This document shows, piece by piece, positions 20,004 to 30,020 of a stretch of DNA of 64,000 nucleotides. The position numbers and the translations under genes are program-made. The notes below the pieces were generated by a model. It saw only the letters and a program-made list of their open reading frames with translations, made no database searches and had not been told where the DNA came from. Position 1 is the stretch's first letter. Each line of letters starts with the position of its first letter. Source of the DNA: Rhodococcus sp. SGAir0479 (GTDB taxonomy: Bacteria > Actinomycetota > Actinomycetes > Mycobacteriales > Mycobacteriaceae); NCBI RefSeq assembly GCF_005484805.1, contig NZ_CP039432.1:1550001-1614000 (forward strand). Direction: 5' to 3'.

Positions 20004-20510
20004 TCAGTCGAGGTGGTCCGCCAGCAGGACCCGCGTGTCCGGCACGAACGGCCACGCCGGGTCCTGTAGGTGCTCCCGCAGTTCCCGTTCCGTCCACCAC
20101 CACCCGTCGACGACCTCGCTCGGCTGGTGGTGGACGGGGCCGTCGTAGCGGGCCTCGAATGCGAACAGGTGGCACCGCAGGGGCGCGTCGTGCCACACGC
20201 CGTCCCACGCGATCTGCGCGAGCGGGGAGAGGCGCACGCCGGTCACGCCCAGTTCCTCGGCGAGTTCACGGCGCGCGGTCACCTCGGGGGTCTCGCCGGG
20301 ATCGACGACTCCGCCGGCCAGGCAGTCGTACATGCCCGCGAACACGGCCTTGGCGAGGGAACGTCGGTGGACGTACAGCCGATCGCCGTCCATCGAACGC
20401 AACAACACCCCGGCGCTCGCGTGCCACAGCCCTTCCGCGTAGACCCGGGCACGGGATGCCTGCCCCACCGGGTGACCCTGCGCGTCGTACACCGCGACGA
20501 CCTCGTCCAT
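20004..20510 (-). CDS. Nudix hydrolase
   Basis: A 168-residue Nudix hydrolase. The Nudix box reads GGVVDPGETPEVTARRELAEELGV and fits G-x5-E-x7-REU-x-EE-x-GU, with the metal-binding Glu pair in REL-AEE. It cleaves a nucleoside diphosphate linked to another group; the overall pattern (AVYDAQGHPVGQASRARVYAEGLWHAS at the N-terminus) resembles the IPP isomerase/YfcD subgroup. It is convergent with mpa and divergent from a deazaflavin-type oxidoreductase gene. Confidence 0.88.
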   Translation of the reverse strand: MDEVVAVYDAQGHPVGQASRARVYAEGLWHASAGVLLRSMDGDRLYVHRRSLAKAVFAGMYDCLAGGVVDPGETPEVTARRELAEELGVTGVRLSPLAQIAWDGVWHDAPLRCHLFAFEARYDGPVHHQPSEVVDGWWWTERELREHLQDPAWPFVPDTRVLLADHLD

Positions 20511-20606
20511 CCGCCCATCGTGTCATCGTCGCCGAACCGCCGTGCCGGTGCGGTCCACCCGGATAGGATCCGGGAGCACGCCCGCGACACGAGAGGCGGT
20601 GGCGTC

Positions 20607-20990
20607 GTGGTACTTCCACGTCGACTCGCACGGATGAACCGCGTCGGTCTCAACCGGGTGGTGAGACTCGTCGCCGGGTATCTGCCAGGCTTCGCCCTGG
20701 TGCACCACACCGGGCGTCGCTCCGGACGCGATTACACGACGCCGGTCAACGCGTTTCGGATCGGCAACGGCTATCGCTTCGCGCTGACCTACGGCCGGGA
20801 GAGCGACTGGGCGCGCAACGTTCTGGCGGCGGGGGAGTGTGACGTGACCGTGCGCGGACGCCGCATCCATCTGGTCGATCCGCGGCTCGAGACCGACCGC
20901 TCCGCGCGCTGGGCGCCGGCGCCGGTGGCCGCGGTGCTCCGGCGGATCGGGGCGGAGAACTACCTGCAATGCCGCCTGGACCTGCAGTGA
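20607..20990 (+). CDS. nitroreductase-family deazaflavin (F420)-dependent oxidoreductase
   Basis: A 127-residue DUF385/Ddn-like split-barrel protein. The typical core is LVHHTGRRSGRDYTTPVNAFRIGNGYRFALTYGRESDWARNVLAAGECDVTVRGR, which binds F420 and its substrate. Relatives reduce quinones or nitro compounds with F420H2. The GTG at 20607 is chosen (GAGAGG about 10 nt upstream); an ATG at 20634 is also in frame. Confidence 0.82.
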   Translation: MVLPRRLARMNRVGLNRVVRLVAGYLPGFALVHHTGRRSGRDYTTPVNAFRIGNGYRFALTYGRESDWARNVLAAGECDVTVRGRRIHLVDPRLETDRSARWAPAPVAAVLRRIGAENYLQCRLDLQ

Positions 20991-21037
20991 TCACGGCGGC
21001 GGTCGCGGTCGCTCGGATGTGTCCGGCCGAAACGATC

Positions 21038-21043
21038 TAGGCT
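21038..21043 (+). promoter_or_regulatory. -10 element of dop
   Basis: TAGGCT lies 6 nt before the dop ATG, consistent with a leaderless transcript. Confidence 0.5.
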
Positions 21044-21049
21044 CGTGCC

Positions 21050-22549
21050 ATGCAGCGGATCATCGGTATCGAGGTCGAGTACGGCATCTCCTCGCCCAAC
21101 GAGCCTTCGGCCAACCCGATTCTGACGTCGACGCAGGCGGTGCTGGCGTACGCGGCGGCGGCGGGGGTGCCCCGCGCCAAGCGCACGCGCTGGGACTACG
21201 AGGTGGAATCCCCGCTCCGTGACGCCCGCGGGTTCGACCTGGGACGACTCAACGGCCCCGCCCCGGTGATCGACGCCGACGAGGTGGGCGCGGCCAACAT
21301 GATCCTCACCAACGGGGCACGGCTGTACGTCGACCACGCGCATCCGGAGTACTCGGCGCCCGAGGTGACCGACCCGATGGACGCGGTGATCTGGGACAAG
21401 GCCGGAGAGCGCGTCATGGAGGCCGCCGCCCGGCACGCGTCCAGTGTGCCCGGAGCGCCACGGCTGCAGTTGTACAAGAACAACGTGGACGGCAAGGGCG
21501 CCTCGTACGGCACCCACGAGAACTACCTGATGTCCCGCGAGACGCCGTTCTCGGCCGTGATCACCGGGTTGTCCCCGTTCTTCGCGTCACGACAGGTCGT
21601 GTGCGGCTCGGGGCGGGTGGGAATGGGGCAGGGCGGCGACGTGCCCGGCTTCCAGCTCTCCCAGCGCGCCGACTACATCGAGGTCGAGGTGGGGCTCGAG
21701 ACGACGCTCAAGCGCGGCATCATCAACACCCGCGACGAACCGCACGCCGACGCCGACAAGTACCGCCGCCTGCACGTCATCATCGGTGACGCGAACCTCG
21801 CCGAGATGTCGACGTATCTCAAGGTCGGCACCACCGCGCTGGTGCTCGATCTGATCGAGGCCGGCGTCGATCTCACCGACCTGCAGCTCGCGCGCCCGGT
21901 CACCGCCGTTCACCACATCAGCCACGACCCGACGTTGCGCGCCACGGTCGCCCTCGCCGACGGGCGGGAACTGACCGGACTGGCGTTGCAGCGGATCTAC
22001 CTCGACCGGGTGGCCAAGTTCGTCGACCGCGAGGGCAACGACGACCCGCGGGCAGCGGACATCATCGACAAGTGGGCGATGGTGCTGGACCTGCTCGAGC
22101 GCGATCCCATGGAGTGCGCGCACCTGCTCGACTGGCCTGCGAAACTGCGTCTGCTGGAAGGGTTCCGCCAGCGCGAGGGACTGTCGTGGTCGGCGCCCCG
22201 ACTGCACCTGATCGACCTGCAGTACTCGGACGTCCGGTTGGAGAAGGGCCTGTACAACCGCCTGGTGGCCCGCGGCTCGATGGAACGGCTGGTGAGTGAA
22301 CAGCAGGTCCTGGACGCCGTGCACAATCCGCCCACCGACACCCGCGCCTTCTTCCGTGGTGAGTGCCTGCGGCGGTTCGGTGCCGACATCGCGGCCGCGA
22401 GCTGGGACTCGGTGATCTTCGACCTCGGTGGTGAATCGCTCGTCCGGATCCCCACGCTGGAACCGTTGCGGGGCAGCCGCGCACACGTCGGTGAACTCCT
22501 CGACTCGGTGGATTCCGCGGCCGAGCTCGTCAATCAGCTTACGAACTGA
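21050..22549 (+). CDS. dop: depupylase / Pup deamidase
   Basis: A 499-residue carboxylate-amine ligase-like enzyme that converts the C-terminal Gln of Pup to Glu and later removes Pup from substrates. It begins [20 protein letters not shown], where the Glu residues bind Mg-ATP. Further motifs are [18 protein letters not shown] and [24 protein letters not shown], shared with PafA. The extra N-terminal loop after EYG (Dop loop) distinguishes it from PafA. It stands 125 nt ahead of pup. Confidence 0.97.
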   Translation: MQRIIGIEVEYGISSPNEPSANPILTSTQAVLAYAAAAGVPRAKRTRWDYEVESPLRDARGFDLGRLNGPAPVIDADEVGAANMILTNGARLYVDHAHPEYSAPEVTDPMDAVIWDKAGERVMEAAARHASSVPGAPRLQLYKNNVDGKGASYGTHENYLMSRETPFSAVITGLSPFFASRQVVCGSGRVGMGQGGDVPGFQLSQRADYIEVEVGLETTLKRGIINTRDEPHADADKYRRLHVIIGDANLAEMSTYLKVGTTALVLDLIEAGVDLTDLQLARPVTAVHHISHDPTLRATVALADGRELTGLALQRIYLDRVAKFVDREGNDDPRAADIIDKWAMVLDLLERDPMECAHLLDWPAKLRLLEGFRQREGLSWSAPRLHLIDLQYSDVRLEKGLYNRLVARGSMERLVSEQQVLDAVHNPPTDTRAFFRGECLRRFGADIAAASWDSVIFDLGGESLVRIPTLEPLRGSRAHVGELLDSVDSAAELVNQLTN

Positions 22550-22601
22550 TCACGCGGCGAATCGCGCCGCGCGCCTGCAGCCCGCCGGACACCGGCGGTC
22601 G

Positions 22602-22614
22602 GTAGGGTTAGGGT
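22602..22614 (+). promoter_or_regulatory. probable promoter region of pup-prcB-prcA
   Basis: Two overlapping hexamers of the TAGGGT type occur about 65 nt before the pup ATG. The leader ends in AGAAGGAGG, a strong ribosome site. This unit therefore differs from the leaderless genes around it. Confidence 0.4.
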
Positions 22615-22674
22615 CCGAGCAGGACTCGTCGAAGACCCTTCGGCGAGTCCGCGGTGAGAAGGAGGTCGGTGGCC

Positions 22675-22869
22675 ATGGCCCAGGAGCAGACCAAGCGTAC
22701 CGGTGGTGGCGACGACGACGATGCCCCGATCGGGGAGGGCGCGGCCGGGCAGGAGCGTCGCGAGAAGTTGGCGGAGGACACCGACGATCTGCTCGACGAG
22801 ATCGACGACGTGCTCGAAGAGAACGCCGAGGACTTCGTGCGCGCCTACGTCCAGAAGGGCGGCCAGTGA
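22675..22869 (+). CDS. pup: prokaryotic ubiquitin-like protein Pup
   Basis: A 64-residue intrinsically disordered protein tag. It begins [16 protein letters not shown], has the acidic helical segment [26 protein letters not shown] that binds the Mpa coiled coil, and ends KGGQ. The terminal Gln must be deamidated by Dop before PafA can attach it to lysines. The ATG at 22675 has AGAAGGAGG at good spacing. Its stop overlaps the prcB start by 4 nt (GTGA). Confidence 0.98.
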   Translation: MAQEQTKRTGGGDDDDAPIGEGAAGQERREKLAEDTDDLLDEIDDVLEENAEDFVRAYVQKGGQ

Positions 22870-23750
22870 GGGCGGATCGTGCAGGGGTGCCGTCGGCGTT
22901 CGACAGCGTGGGCATGAACACGGGGTTCACCTACGGATCGAACCTGTCGTCGTTCACCGAGCACCTGCGCCTCCACGCACCGGAATTGCTGCCCGGAAAT
23001 CGAATGAACATGAGCCGCACCGGTTCGGACGGCGACACCGCCGACATCGCGCCTCACGGCACGACGATCGTGGCCCTCACGTTCGCCGGTGGTGTCGTGA
23101 TCGCCGGCGACCGGCGGGCCACGATGGGCAACCTCATCGCGAGCCGTGACGTCGAGAAGGTGTTCGTCACCGACGACTTCTCGGCGGCCGGCATCGCGGG
23201 CACCGCCGGGGTGGCGATCGAACTCGTGCGCCTGTTCGCGGTGGAACTCGAGCACTACGAGAAGATCGAGGGCGTCCAGCTGACCTTCGACGGCAAGGCC
23301 AATCGGTTGTCGTCGATGGTCCGGGGCAACCTGGGTGCGGCGATGCAGGGCTTGGCCGTGGTACCGCTGCTGGTCGGATTCGACCTCGACGCCGCGGACC
23401 CCGAGAGGGCCGGCCGGATCGTGTCCTACGACGTCGTCGGCGGGCGGTACGAGGAACGCGCCGGCTACCACGCTGTCGGGTCCGGATCGCTGTTCGCCAA
23501 GGCGTCGCTCAAGAAGCTCTACCGCGAGGGCGGCGACGAGGCGTCGGCGTTGCGGATGGCAGTCGAGGCGCTGTACGACGCGGCGGACGACGACTCCGCG
23601 ACGGGCGGGCCGGACATGGTGCGGTCCATCTACCCGACCGCCGTCTCGATTTCCTCCGCGGGCGCCGCATACGTCCCCGCGGAACGCACCGCCGAGATCG
23701 CTCGTGCCGTGGTGGCCGACCGTACCGAGGAAGGACGCACTCCGCGATGA
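22866..23750 (+). CDS. prcB: 20S proteasome beta subunit
   Basis: A 294-residue precursor of the catalytic proteasome subunit. A 65-residue propeptide ends HG, and the mature enzyme begins [23 protein letters not shown] with nucleophilic Thr66. Other family features are the Lys-region AGDRRA and [16 protein letters not shown]. Autocatalytic processing is expected on assembly with PrcA. The GTG start overlaps pup. Only one beta gene is seen here, whereas some rhodococci have two. Confidence 0.97.
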   Translation: MRADRAGVPSAFDSVGMNTGFTYGSNLSSFTEHLRLHAPELLPGNRMNMSRTGSDGDTADIAPHGTTIVALTFAGGVVIAGDRRATMGNLIASRDVEKVFVTDDFSAAGIAGTAGVAIELVRLFAVELEHYEKIEGVQLTFDGKANRLSSMVRGNLGAAMQGLAVVPLLVGFDLDAADPERAGRIVSYDVVGGRYEERAGYHAVGSGSLFAKASLKKLYREGGDEASALRMAVEALYDAADDDSATGGPDMVRSIYPTAVSISSAGAAYVPAERTAEIARAVVADRTEEGRTPR

Positions 23751-24550
23751 CGCTTCCGTACTATGCCTCCGCCGAGCAGATCATGCGCGATCGCTCGGAG
23801 TTGGCGCGCAAGGGAATTGCGCGCGGACGGAGTGTCATCGTGTTGACCTTCGCGGACGGGGTGCTGTTCGTCGCGGAGAATCCCTCCACGGCGCTGCACA
23901 AGGTCAGCGAGCTCTACGACCGCCTCGGTTTCGCGGCCGTCGGCAAGTACAACGAGTTCGAGAATCTGCGGCGTGCCGGGATCGTGCACGCCGACATGCG
24001 GGGGTACTCGTACGACCGCCGGGACGTGACCGGGCGTTCGCTGGCCAACGGGTACGCGCAGACGCTCGGCACGATCTTCACCGAGCAGCCCAAGCCGTAC
24101 GAGGTGGAGATCTGCGTCGCGGAGGTCGGGCCGCACGGCGCGCCCCCGCAGGCACAGCTGTACCGCATCACGTACGACGGTTCCATCGTCGACGAGCAGC
24201 ACTTCGTGGTGATGGGCGGTACCACCGAGCCCATCGTGACGGCGTTGCGTGAGTCCTACCGTCCCGGAATGGATCTCGCCGAGGCGGTCACTGTTGCGGT
24301 GACGGCGCTGCTGGACGGCGGATCGGGCAACGGCGACGCCGATCGACGAACCATCGGTGTGGCGAGCCTGGAGGTGGCGGTCCTGGACCAGTCCCGTCCG
24401 CGGCGGGCGTTCCGGCGCATCGCCGGGGCTGCACTCGAGCCGCTGCTGCCGCCCGCCGCGACGTCCACCGGCGGGACCGGCAACGGCGAGTTCGAGCAGT
24501 CCGGATCGGGCGATGCCCCCGGGGCCGGGGACACCGCCGGATCCGACTAG
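23747..24550 (+). CDS. prcA: 20S proteasome alpha subunit
   Basis: A 267-residue alpha-ring subunit that forms the gate and docking surface for Mpa. It begins [27 protein letters not shown], the gating N-terminus and H0 helix. It contains [27 protein letters not shown] and lacks a catalytic Thr and propeptide. The C-terminal 40 residues are a Gly/Ser/Thr-rich tail. The ATG overlaps the prcB stop (ATGA). Its stop codon TAG overlaps the stop of the convergent PAP2-kinase gene within the tetranucleotide CTAG. Confidence 0.97.
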   Translation: MTLPYYASAEQIMRDRSELARKGIARGRSVIVLTFADGVLFVAENPSTALHKVSELYDRLGFAAVGKYNEFENLRRAGIVHADMRGYSYDRRDVTGRSLANGYAQTLGTIFTEQPKPYEVEICVAEVGPHGAPPQAQLYRITYDGSIVDEQHFVVMGGTTEPIVTALRESYRPGMDLAEAVTVAVTALLDGGSGNGDADRRTIGVASLEVAVLDQSRPRRAFRRIAGAALEPLLPPAATSTGGTGNGEFEQSGSGDAPGAGDTAGSD

Positions 24551-26010
24551 AGCTTGCGGTAGAGCACCACGCGCTGGGGCTCGCTGTGGAACTGGAAGCG
24601 ACGACCGTCGGCGACCACCTCGCCGTCGGTCGCCAGCGCCACGGGATCGCCGTCGATCTCCACGGTCAGTGAGCGCACGTTGCGCTGCACGTACGTGGGG
24701 GAGGCGCCGAGCGTGCCCGTGAGTGCCGCCGAGACCAGCCGGGTCCGCGAGAAGCGCCGGTCGGCGAGGAGGTACCGCACGTCGAGGGTGCCGCGGTGGA
24801 TCTCGGGTCGCGACATCGGGACCTGATTCCGCGGCGAATAGCGGCCGTTGCCGACGAACAGCATCCACAGGGTGTGCTCGGCGCCGTCGATGGTCACCGG
24901 CAGCGGTTGCGCCGACGCGAGCACCCGGGCCATGGCCAGTCCCGCGGCGGGCCACTTCCCGAGCTTGGGCTGCCAACGCTCGCGCAGCCGCACCGAGTCG
25001 GGGTATCCGCCCAGGCTCGCAGTGTTGACGAACGCGGACTCCTGATGACCGTCCACCCGGATCCGACCCAGGTCGACGAGTTCGGCGCTGCCGGTGGCGA
25101 TCGCGTCGGCGGTGGACGCGACGTCCCCGACGCCGGCATCGCGGGCGAAGTGGTTCAGCGTGCCGCCCGGGAAGACGGCCAGCGGCAGGTCGTGCCGGAC
25201 CGCGGCGTCGACCACGGTGACGACCGTGCCGTCGCCGCCGCAGACGCCCAGCGCGCGCGGGGAGCGGTCGGCGACGACCTCGTCGATCTGGGCGCCGAAG
25301 TCGCGGTCCCCGTCGAACTCGATTACCTCGGCGTCCGGCAGGTACTTCAGTACCTCGTCGCGGATCGTGCCGTCGTCGGTGCCGGAGCCGGGGTTGACGA
25401 AGACCACCATGCCGGCGCCGTCGGGGAGCGCGTGGGTCGGGTGGTCCGGCCCCAGCGTCGCCGGCTCCTCGTCCCGGACGGCCCACCACCGCCGGGTCGA
25501 GAGCGCGACCGCGGCCCCCACGCCCATTCCCACCACCACGTCCGACGGCCAGTGCACTCCCGTGTGCACCCGCGAGTAGGCGACGGCCGCGGCGAGCGGG
25601 GCGAGCGCGATGCCGACCGCGGGGTACTCGAGCGCTACTCCGGTCGCGAATGCCGCCGCCGACGCCGAGTGCCCCGACGGGAACGACGAGGAGCGGGGCG
25701 CCGGGAGACCGCGCCGCATCGCGAACTCGGCCGTGCCGGCGGGCGGTCGCCGGCGCGGGAGCAGCGGCTTGAGGACCGCGTTGGACACCGCGCTGGCGCC
25801 GGCGACCGACAGCAGTCCGCGGACCGCGGCGCGGCGCGCACGACGGCCCCCCAGCGCCATGCCGGCACCGATGCCCATCCACAGCACGCTGTGGTTCGCG
25901 GCGGTGCTCAACCGGCGCAGTCCGCCGTCCAGTCGGGACGCCGGGAGCTCGGAACTCAGGCGCATGAGTACGCGGTCGGTACGTTCGGGGAAACATCTCA
26001 CTTCGGCCAC
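24547..26010 (-). CDS. bifunctional PAP2 phosphatase / diacylglycerol kinase-like protein
   Basis: A 487-residue fusion. The N-terminal third is a PAP2 lipid phosphatase with all three motifs: [22 protein letters not shown] and [12 protein letters not shown], set among hydrophobic segments. The C-terminal part is a diacylglycerol/sphingosine kinase catalytic domain with VFVNPGSG near its start, [16 protein letters not shown] and [15 protein letters not shown]. It probably acts on membrane lipids such as phosphatidate and diacylglycerol. The GTG at 26010 is supported by TACGGT 6 nt upstream; an ATG at 25965 is also possible. It interrupts the proteasome locus between prcA and pafA on the opposite strand. 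Confidence 0.88.
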   Translation of the reverse strand: MAEVRCFPERTDRVLMRLSSELPASRLDGGLRRLSTAANHSVLWMGIGAGMALGGRRARRAAVRGLLSVAGASAVSNAVLKPLLPRRRPPAGTAEFAMRRGLPAPRSSSFPSGHSASAAAFATGVALEYPAVGIALAPLAAAVAYSRVHTGVHWPSDVVVGMGVGAAVALSTRRWWAVRDEEPATLGPDHPTHALPDGAGMVVFVNPGSGTDDGTIRDEVLKYLPDAEVIEFDGDRDFGAQIDEVVADRSPRALGVCGGDGTVVTVVDAAVRHDLPLAVFPGGTLNHFARDAGVGDVASTADAIATGSAELVDLGRIRVDGHQESAFVNTASLGGYPDSVRLRERWQPKLGKWPAAGLAMARVLASAQPLPVTIDGAEHTLWMLFVGNGRYSPRNQVPMSRPEIHRGTLDVRYLLADRRFSRTRLVSAALTGTLGASPTYVQRNVRSLTVEIDGDPVALATDGEVVADGRRFQFHSEPQRVVLYRKL

Positions 26011-26016
26011 GTTCCT

Positions 26017-26022
26017 ACCGTA
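26017..26022 (-). promoter_or_regulatory. -10 element of the PAP2-kinase gene
   Basis: TACGGT on the minus strand lies 6 nt before the GTG at 26010, back to back with the pafA promoter. Confidence 0.45.
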
Positions 26023-26070
26023 GGGCGGAATGGGCGTTCCTGAACGGCAAGGCAATCGCGTCCGGCGCTG

Positions 26071-26076
26071 TACTGT
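26071..26076 (+). promoter_or_regulatory. -10 element of pafA
   Basis: TACTGT lies 6 nt before the pafA GTG at 26083. Confidence 0.5.
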
Positions 26077-26082
26077 CGAAGT

Positions 26083-27441
26083 GTGCAGCGACGAATCATG
26101 GGAATTGAGACCGAGTTCGGTGTCACCTGCACCTTTCACGGTCACCGGCGATTGAGTCCGGACGAGGTTGCCCGCTACCTCTTCCGGAGGGTGGTCTCGT
26201 GGGGTCGCAGTTCCAACGTGTTCCTCCGCAACGGCGCCCGGTTGTACCTCGACGTCGGCTCGCATCCCGAGTATGCGACCGCCGAGTGCGACAGCCTGCT
26301 GCAGCTGGTCAACCACGATCGCGCGGGCGAGCGGGTGCTCGAGGACCTCCTCGTCGACGCCGAGCAACGGCTGGCCGAGGAGGGTATCGGCGGCGACATC
26401 TACCTGTTCAAGAACAACACCGATTCGGCGGGCAATTCGTACGGCTGCCACGAGAACTTCCTGGTGGTGCGGGCCGGCGAGTTCTCCCGCATCTCGGACG
26501 TGCTGTTGCCGTTCCTGGTGACCCGGCAGTTGATCTGCGGTGCCGGCAAGATTCTGCAGACCCCCAAGGCGGCGACGTTCTGCCTGTCGCAGCGAGCCGA
26601 GCACATCTGGGAGGGCGTGTCGTCGGCGACCACGCGTTCGCGGCCGATCATCAACACTCGGGACGAGCCGCACGCCGACGCCGAGAAGTACCGCCGGCTG
26701 CATGTCATCGTGGGCGATTCCAACATGGCCGAGACCACCACGATGCTCAAGGTGGGGACCGCGGCCCTCGTGCTCGAGATGATCGAGGCGGGCGTCCCCT
26801 TCCGCGACTTCGCGCTCGACAACCCGATCCGGGCCATCCGGGAGGTGAGTCACGACCTCACCGGACGCCGTCCGGTCCGGCTCGCCGGCGGGCGTCAGGC
26901 CAGCGCGCTCGACATCCAGCGCGAGTACTACTCGCGCGCGGTCGAGCACCTGCGCACCCGCGAGCGCGACCCTCAGGTGGACCAGGTGGTCGATTTGTGG
27001 GGGCGCACGCTCGACGCGGTCGAGAGTCAGGACTTCGCGAAGGTGGACACCGAGATCGACTGGGTGATCAAGCGCAAGCTGTTCCAGCGGTACCAGGACA
27101 AGTACGGCATGGAACTGGCGGATCCGAAGATTGCACAGCTCGATCTCGCGTACCACGACATCAAGCGCGGCCGCGGGGTCTTCGACCTGCTGCAACGCAG
27201 GGGTCTGGCCAAGCGGGTCACCGAGGACGAGACGATCGAGGCGGCCGTCTCCACCCCGCCGCAGACCACGCGGGCGAAGCTGCGCGGCGACTTCATCGCC
27301 GCCGCGCAGGATGCCGGGCGCGACTTCACCGTCGACTGGGTCCACCTCAAGCTCAACGATCAGGCGCAACGCACGGTGCTCTGCAAGGATCCGTTCCGCT
27401 CGGTGGACGAACGGGTGGAGCGGCTCATCGCGTCGATGTGA
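26083..27441 (+). CDS. pafA: Pup-protein ligase
   Basis: A 452-residue ATP-dependent ligase that joins the C-terminal Glu of Pup to substrate lysines. It begins with the Mg-ATP-binding strand [16 protein letters not shown]. Shared Dop/PafA motifs are [40 protein letters not shown] and [28 protein letters not shown]-terminal Pup-binding domain ends [17 protein letters not shown]. It is followed after 63 nt by pafB. Confidence 0.97.
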   Translation: MQRRIMGIETEFGVTCTFHGHRRLSPDEVARYLFRRVVSWGRSSNVFLRNGARLYLDVGSHPEYATAECDSLLQLVNHDRAGERVLEDLLVDAEQRLAEEGIGGDIYLFKNNTDSAGNSYGCHENFLVVRAGEFSRISDVLLPFLVTRQLICGAGKILQTPKAATFCLSQRAEHIWEGVSSATTRSRPIINTRDEPHADAEKYRRLHVIVGDSNMAETTTMLKVGTAALVLEMIEAGVPFRDFALDNPIRAIREVSHDLTGRRPVRLAGGRQASALDIQREYYSRAVEHLRTRERDPQVDQVVDLWGRTLDAVESQDFAKVDTEIDWVIKRKLFQRYQDKYGMELADPKIAQLDLAYHDIKRGRGVFDLLQRRGLAKRVTEDETIEAAVSTPPQTTRAKLRGDFIAAAQDAGRDFTVDWVHLKLNDQAQRTVLCKDPFRSVDERVERLIASM

Positions 27442-27491
27442 CGGGCCCCAATTCGCCCGTTTTGCTACCGCTCGGTCCGCCGCGGTGCCGC

Positions 27492-27497
27492 TAGGCT
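27492..27497 (+). promoter_or_regulatory. -10 element of pafB-pafC
   Basis: TAGGCT lies 7 nt before the pafB GTG, so pafBC may be transcribed apart from pafA. Confidence 0.5.
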
Positions 27498-27504
27498 CGG
27501 CGAA

Positions 27505-28506
27505 GTGGCGATATCCAAAGTCGAGCGGTTGATGAACCTCGTCATCTGCCTGCTCTCGACGCGACAGTTCCTCACTGCCGAGAAGATCCGGGAGAGCGTG
27601 GCCGGCTACGACGACTCGGCCAGTCACGAGGCGTTCAGCCGCATGTTCGAGCGGGACAAGAACGAACTGCGCGATCTGGGGATCCCGCTCGAGACCGGTC
27701 AGGCCTCCCGCTTCTCCGGGGTCGAGGGGTATCGCATCGACCGCACCGCGTACGAACTTCCCGAGATCGACCTCGATGCCGAGGAAGCCGCCGCGGTCGC
27801 GGTCGCGGCCGGCCTGTGGGGTTCGCCCGAGATGATGTCGGCCTCGCAGAGCGCGCTGATGAAGTTGCGCGCCGCGGGTGTGCAGGTGGATCCCGACCTC
27901 GACGCGGTACCGGTGTCGGCCATTCCCGCACGCACGCGCGGGTCCGAGTCCGCGATGCGGCAGCTGCTCGCCGCGATCGACGCCGGACGCGCGGTCACCT
28001 TCCGGCATCGCAGCGCGCCCACCGCGGAATTCGTCACCCGGACCGTGCAGCCGTGGGGTGTGGTGACGCTCCGCGGACGCTGGTACCTCGTGGGGCACGA
28101 CGTCGACCGCGATGCGACGCGGACGTTCCGGCTCTCGCGCATCGCCGAACCCGTGGAGGCCGTCGGCCCGCCGAACGCGGTCCGCAAGCCCGCCGACGTC
28201 GATCTGCGCAGCATCGTCGCCGCGGCCACCGGGGCCGGTTCGGTGACGGGCATGGCCGTCGTGTGGGTGGCGGAGGGGCGGGCGTTCGAACTGCGCCGCC
28301 TCGGCACGGTCCGCGAGCCGCGCGAGTTCGGTGGCCGGCCCGGGTCGATCCTCGAGATTCCCGTGCGGTCCTGGGGATGGATCGCCCGACTCGTCGCCGG
28401 TCACGGGGTGGACGCGGTCGCCCTCGAACCGGAGTCGCTGCGCGCCAGTGTGCGGGAGCGGCTCAGGTTCGCGGCCGGTCTCGACGACACGGAGGTCGCG
28501 CGATGA
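27505..28506 (+). CDS. pafB: WYL-domain transcription regulator PafB
   Basis: A 333-residue regulator. A winged-helix domain (about 1-75, KVERLMNLVICLLSTRQFLTAEKIRE) is followed by a WYL domain (about 145-215, with WYLVGHDVDRDATRTFRLSRI). A WCX-type C-terminal domain follows (FGGRPGSILEIPVRSWGWIARLVAGHG). With PafC it forms the PafBC activator of the LexA-independent DNA-damage response in mycobacteria. Overlap with pafC (ATGA) indicates coupled synthesis. Confidence 0.95.
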   Translation: MAISKVERLMNLVICLLSTRQFLTAEKIRESVAGYDDSASHEAFSRMFERDKNELRDLGIPLETGQASRFSGVEGYRIDRTAYELPEIDLDAEEAAAVAVAAGLWGSPEMMSASQSALMKLRAAGVQVDPDLDAVPVSAIPARTRGSESAMRQLLAAIDAGRAVTFRHRSAPTAEFVTRTVQPWGVVTLRGRWYLVGHDVDRDATRTFRLSRIAEPVEAVGPPNAVRKPADVDLRSIVAAATGAGSVTGMAVVWVAEGRAFELRRLGTVREPREFGGRPGSILEIPVRSWGWIARLVAGHGVDAVALEPESLRASVRERLRFAAGLDDTEVAR

Positions 28507-29471
28507 GTGTTCGGGTGTCGCGGCTGGCGCGACTGCTCAACATGGTCCCGTACTTCATGGCGAACCCCGGGGTCAGCAAGGAAGAGGCGGCGCGCGACCT
28601 CGGGGTCACCGTGCCGAATCTGATGAAGGATCTCGACCAGCTGTGGGTCTGCGGCCTGCCCGGGTACGGTCCCGGCGACCTGATCGACCTGTCCTTCGAC
28701 GAGGACACGGTGTCGGTGATCTTCTCCGCCGGCATCGACCGGCCGTTGCGGCTGACATCCACCGAGGCGACCGTGCTGCTGGTCGCGCTGCGGTCGCTGG
28801 CCGAGATGCCGGGAATGGTCGACCCGACCGCCGCGCAGGGTGCGATCGCGAAGATCGAGTCGGCGGCCGGCACCGTCGCCCGCGAGAAGAACGGCGACGA
28901 GTCCGGCGACGACGCCGCGGTGCCCGAGTCCCCGGTGGCCGCGACGGTCCGCTCGGCCCTCCAGCACGATCACGCGCTGCACCTGACGTACTACTCGGCG
29001 TCCCGCGACACCGTTTCCGCACGTGTCGTCGACCCCATCCGGTCGCTGCTGGTGGACGATCACACGTATCTGCAGGCGTGGTGCCGGCAGGCCGAGGGGG
29101 TGCGGCTCTTCCGCTTCGACCGGATCGACGCCGCCGAGGAACTGGACGAGCCGTCCGCGCCGCCGGCCCGCGCGCTGGGCGCCGGTGAGCATCTCGAGCT
29201 GTTCAGTGACGATCCCGCGCTGCCCCAGGCCCACCTGCGGGTCTCCGCCGACCAGGGTTGGATCCTCGACAACTATCCGATGGACCCGGTGCGGACGCTG
29301 CCGGACGGATCGGTCGAGGTCACCATGCGTTACGGCTCCCTCGAATGGATGGCCCGCCTGGTTCTGGGTTTCGGGTCGGCGACGACCGTGCTCGGCCCCG
29401 CGGAACTGGTCGACGCGGTGCGCGACCGTGCGCGGGCAGCGCTGGCGGCGTACGAGACCCTGGAAGTGTGA
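28503..29471 (+). CDS. pafC: WYL-domain transcription regulator PafC
   Basis: A 322-residue partner of PafB with the same domain order. The HTH is SRLARLLNMVPYFMANPGVSKEEAARDLGV, the WYL-type core is LHLTYYSASRDTVSARVVDPIR, and the C-terminal domain is MRYGSLEWMARLVLGFG. An acidic linker (about 120-140) separates the HTH and WYL parts. The ATG at 28503 overlaps the pafB stop; a longer upstream open frame is not used. Confidence 0.95.
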   Translation: MSVRVSRLARLLNMVPYFMANPGVSKEEAARDLGVTVPNLMKDLDQLWVCGLPGYGPGDLIDLSFDEDTVSVIFSAGIDRPLRLTSTEATVLLVALRSLAEMPGMVDPTAAQGAIAKIESAAGTVAREKNGDESGDDAAVPESPVAATVRSALQHDHALHLTYYSASRDTVSARVVDPIRSLLVDDHTYLQAWCRQAEGVRLFRFDRIDAAEELDEPSAPPARALGAGEHLELFSDDPALPQAHLRVSADQGWILDNYPMDPVRTLPDGSVEVTMRYGSLEWMARLVLGFGSATTVLGPAELVDAVRDRARAALAAYETLEV

Positions 29472-29642
29472 GATCCCGGCCCGGTCCTCCCGGCGCGGCC
29501 CGGCGCACGCAGACGGCGAGAAGAGTAACTTCGGATGGCGGTTGCGTGAACCGGGAGCCCGGCAGGTGCGCATACCGCTCCGGACGGTTGTTACGTCACG
29601 GTGAACAGGGCATTTGCACTACGGCCGACACCTGCACGTCCG

Positions 29643-29648
29643 GTAGCA
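29643..29648 (+). promoter_or_regulatory. -10 element of tatA
   Basis: TAGCAT lies about 30 nt before the tatA ATG, and GGGAGG stands before the start. This leader-containing promoter occurs in a 206-nt gap after pafC that holds no other recognised gene. Confidence 0.4.
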
Positions 29649-29677
29649 TCGTTGGCGTCTGACATTGGGAGGTAGTA

Positions 29678-29950
29678 ATGACCGGAGGCTTCAGCCTGTG
29701 GCACTGGGCCATCGTGGCGCTGGTGGTCGTGATCCTGTTCGGCTCCAAGAAGCTGCCCGAAGCGGCTCGTGGACTCGGCAGGTCGCTGCGCATCTTCAAG
29801 AGTGAAGTCAAGGAGATGCAGAACGACGGCAACAGCCAGGCGAATCCCGCAGCCGACCCGAACCAGTCCGCACAGCTGCCGTCGGCGCCGGTCGATGCCA
29901 CGGTCGTGGAGACCCCGCAGCAGCCTCGCACCGAGCCGAAGTCGGCCTAG
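29678..29950 (+). CDS. tatA: Sec-independent translocase subunit TatA
   Basis: A 90-residue pore component of the twin-arginine exporter. One membrane helix (about 5-21, [20 protein letters not shown]) carries the usual [14 protein letters not shown] hinge, then an amphipathic helix [13 protein letters not shown] polar Gln/Pro-rich tail completes it. It stands before tatC as in mycobacteria; tatB is not in the window. Confidence 0.96.
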   Translation: MTGGFSLWHWAIVALVVVILFGSKKLPEAARGLGRSLRIFKSEVKEMQNDGNSQANPAADPNQSAQLPSAPVDATVVETPQQPRTEPKSA

Positions 29951-29966
29951 TTCACGTATGACGAGC

Positions 29967-29993
29967 ATCCGGGGTGAGTTCTTCACCCCGGAT
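29967..29993 (+). terminator. hairpin between tatA and tatC
   Basis: An 11-bp perfect stem ATCCGGGGTGA/TCACCCCGGAT with a 5-nt loop lies in the 70-nt gap. It may lower tatC-helY expression relative to tatA or stabilise the tatA 3' end. Confidence 0.5.
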
Positions 29994-30020
29994 CACTGCT
30001 GACCAAGGCTAGGGCCCATA

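Noticed and set aside
26011-28404. In-frame upstream extension of the PAP2-kinase gene running antisense to pafA and pafB
   Set aside because: It mirrors conserved genes, and the GTG at 26010 has a promoter-like hexamer at fixed spacing.
29472-29677. Possible tRNA or small RNA gene in the pafC-tatA gap
   Set aside because: No cloverleaf or T-loop consensus was found; only a -10 hexamer for tatA can be supported.
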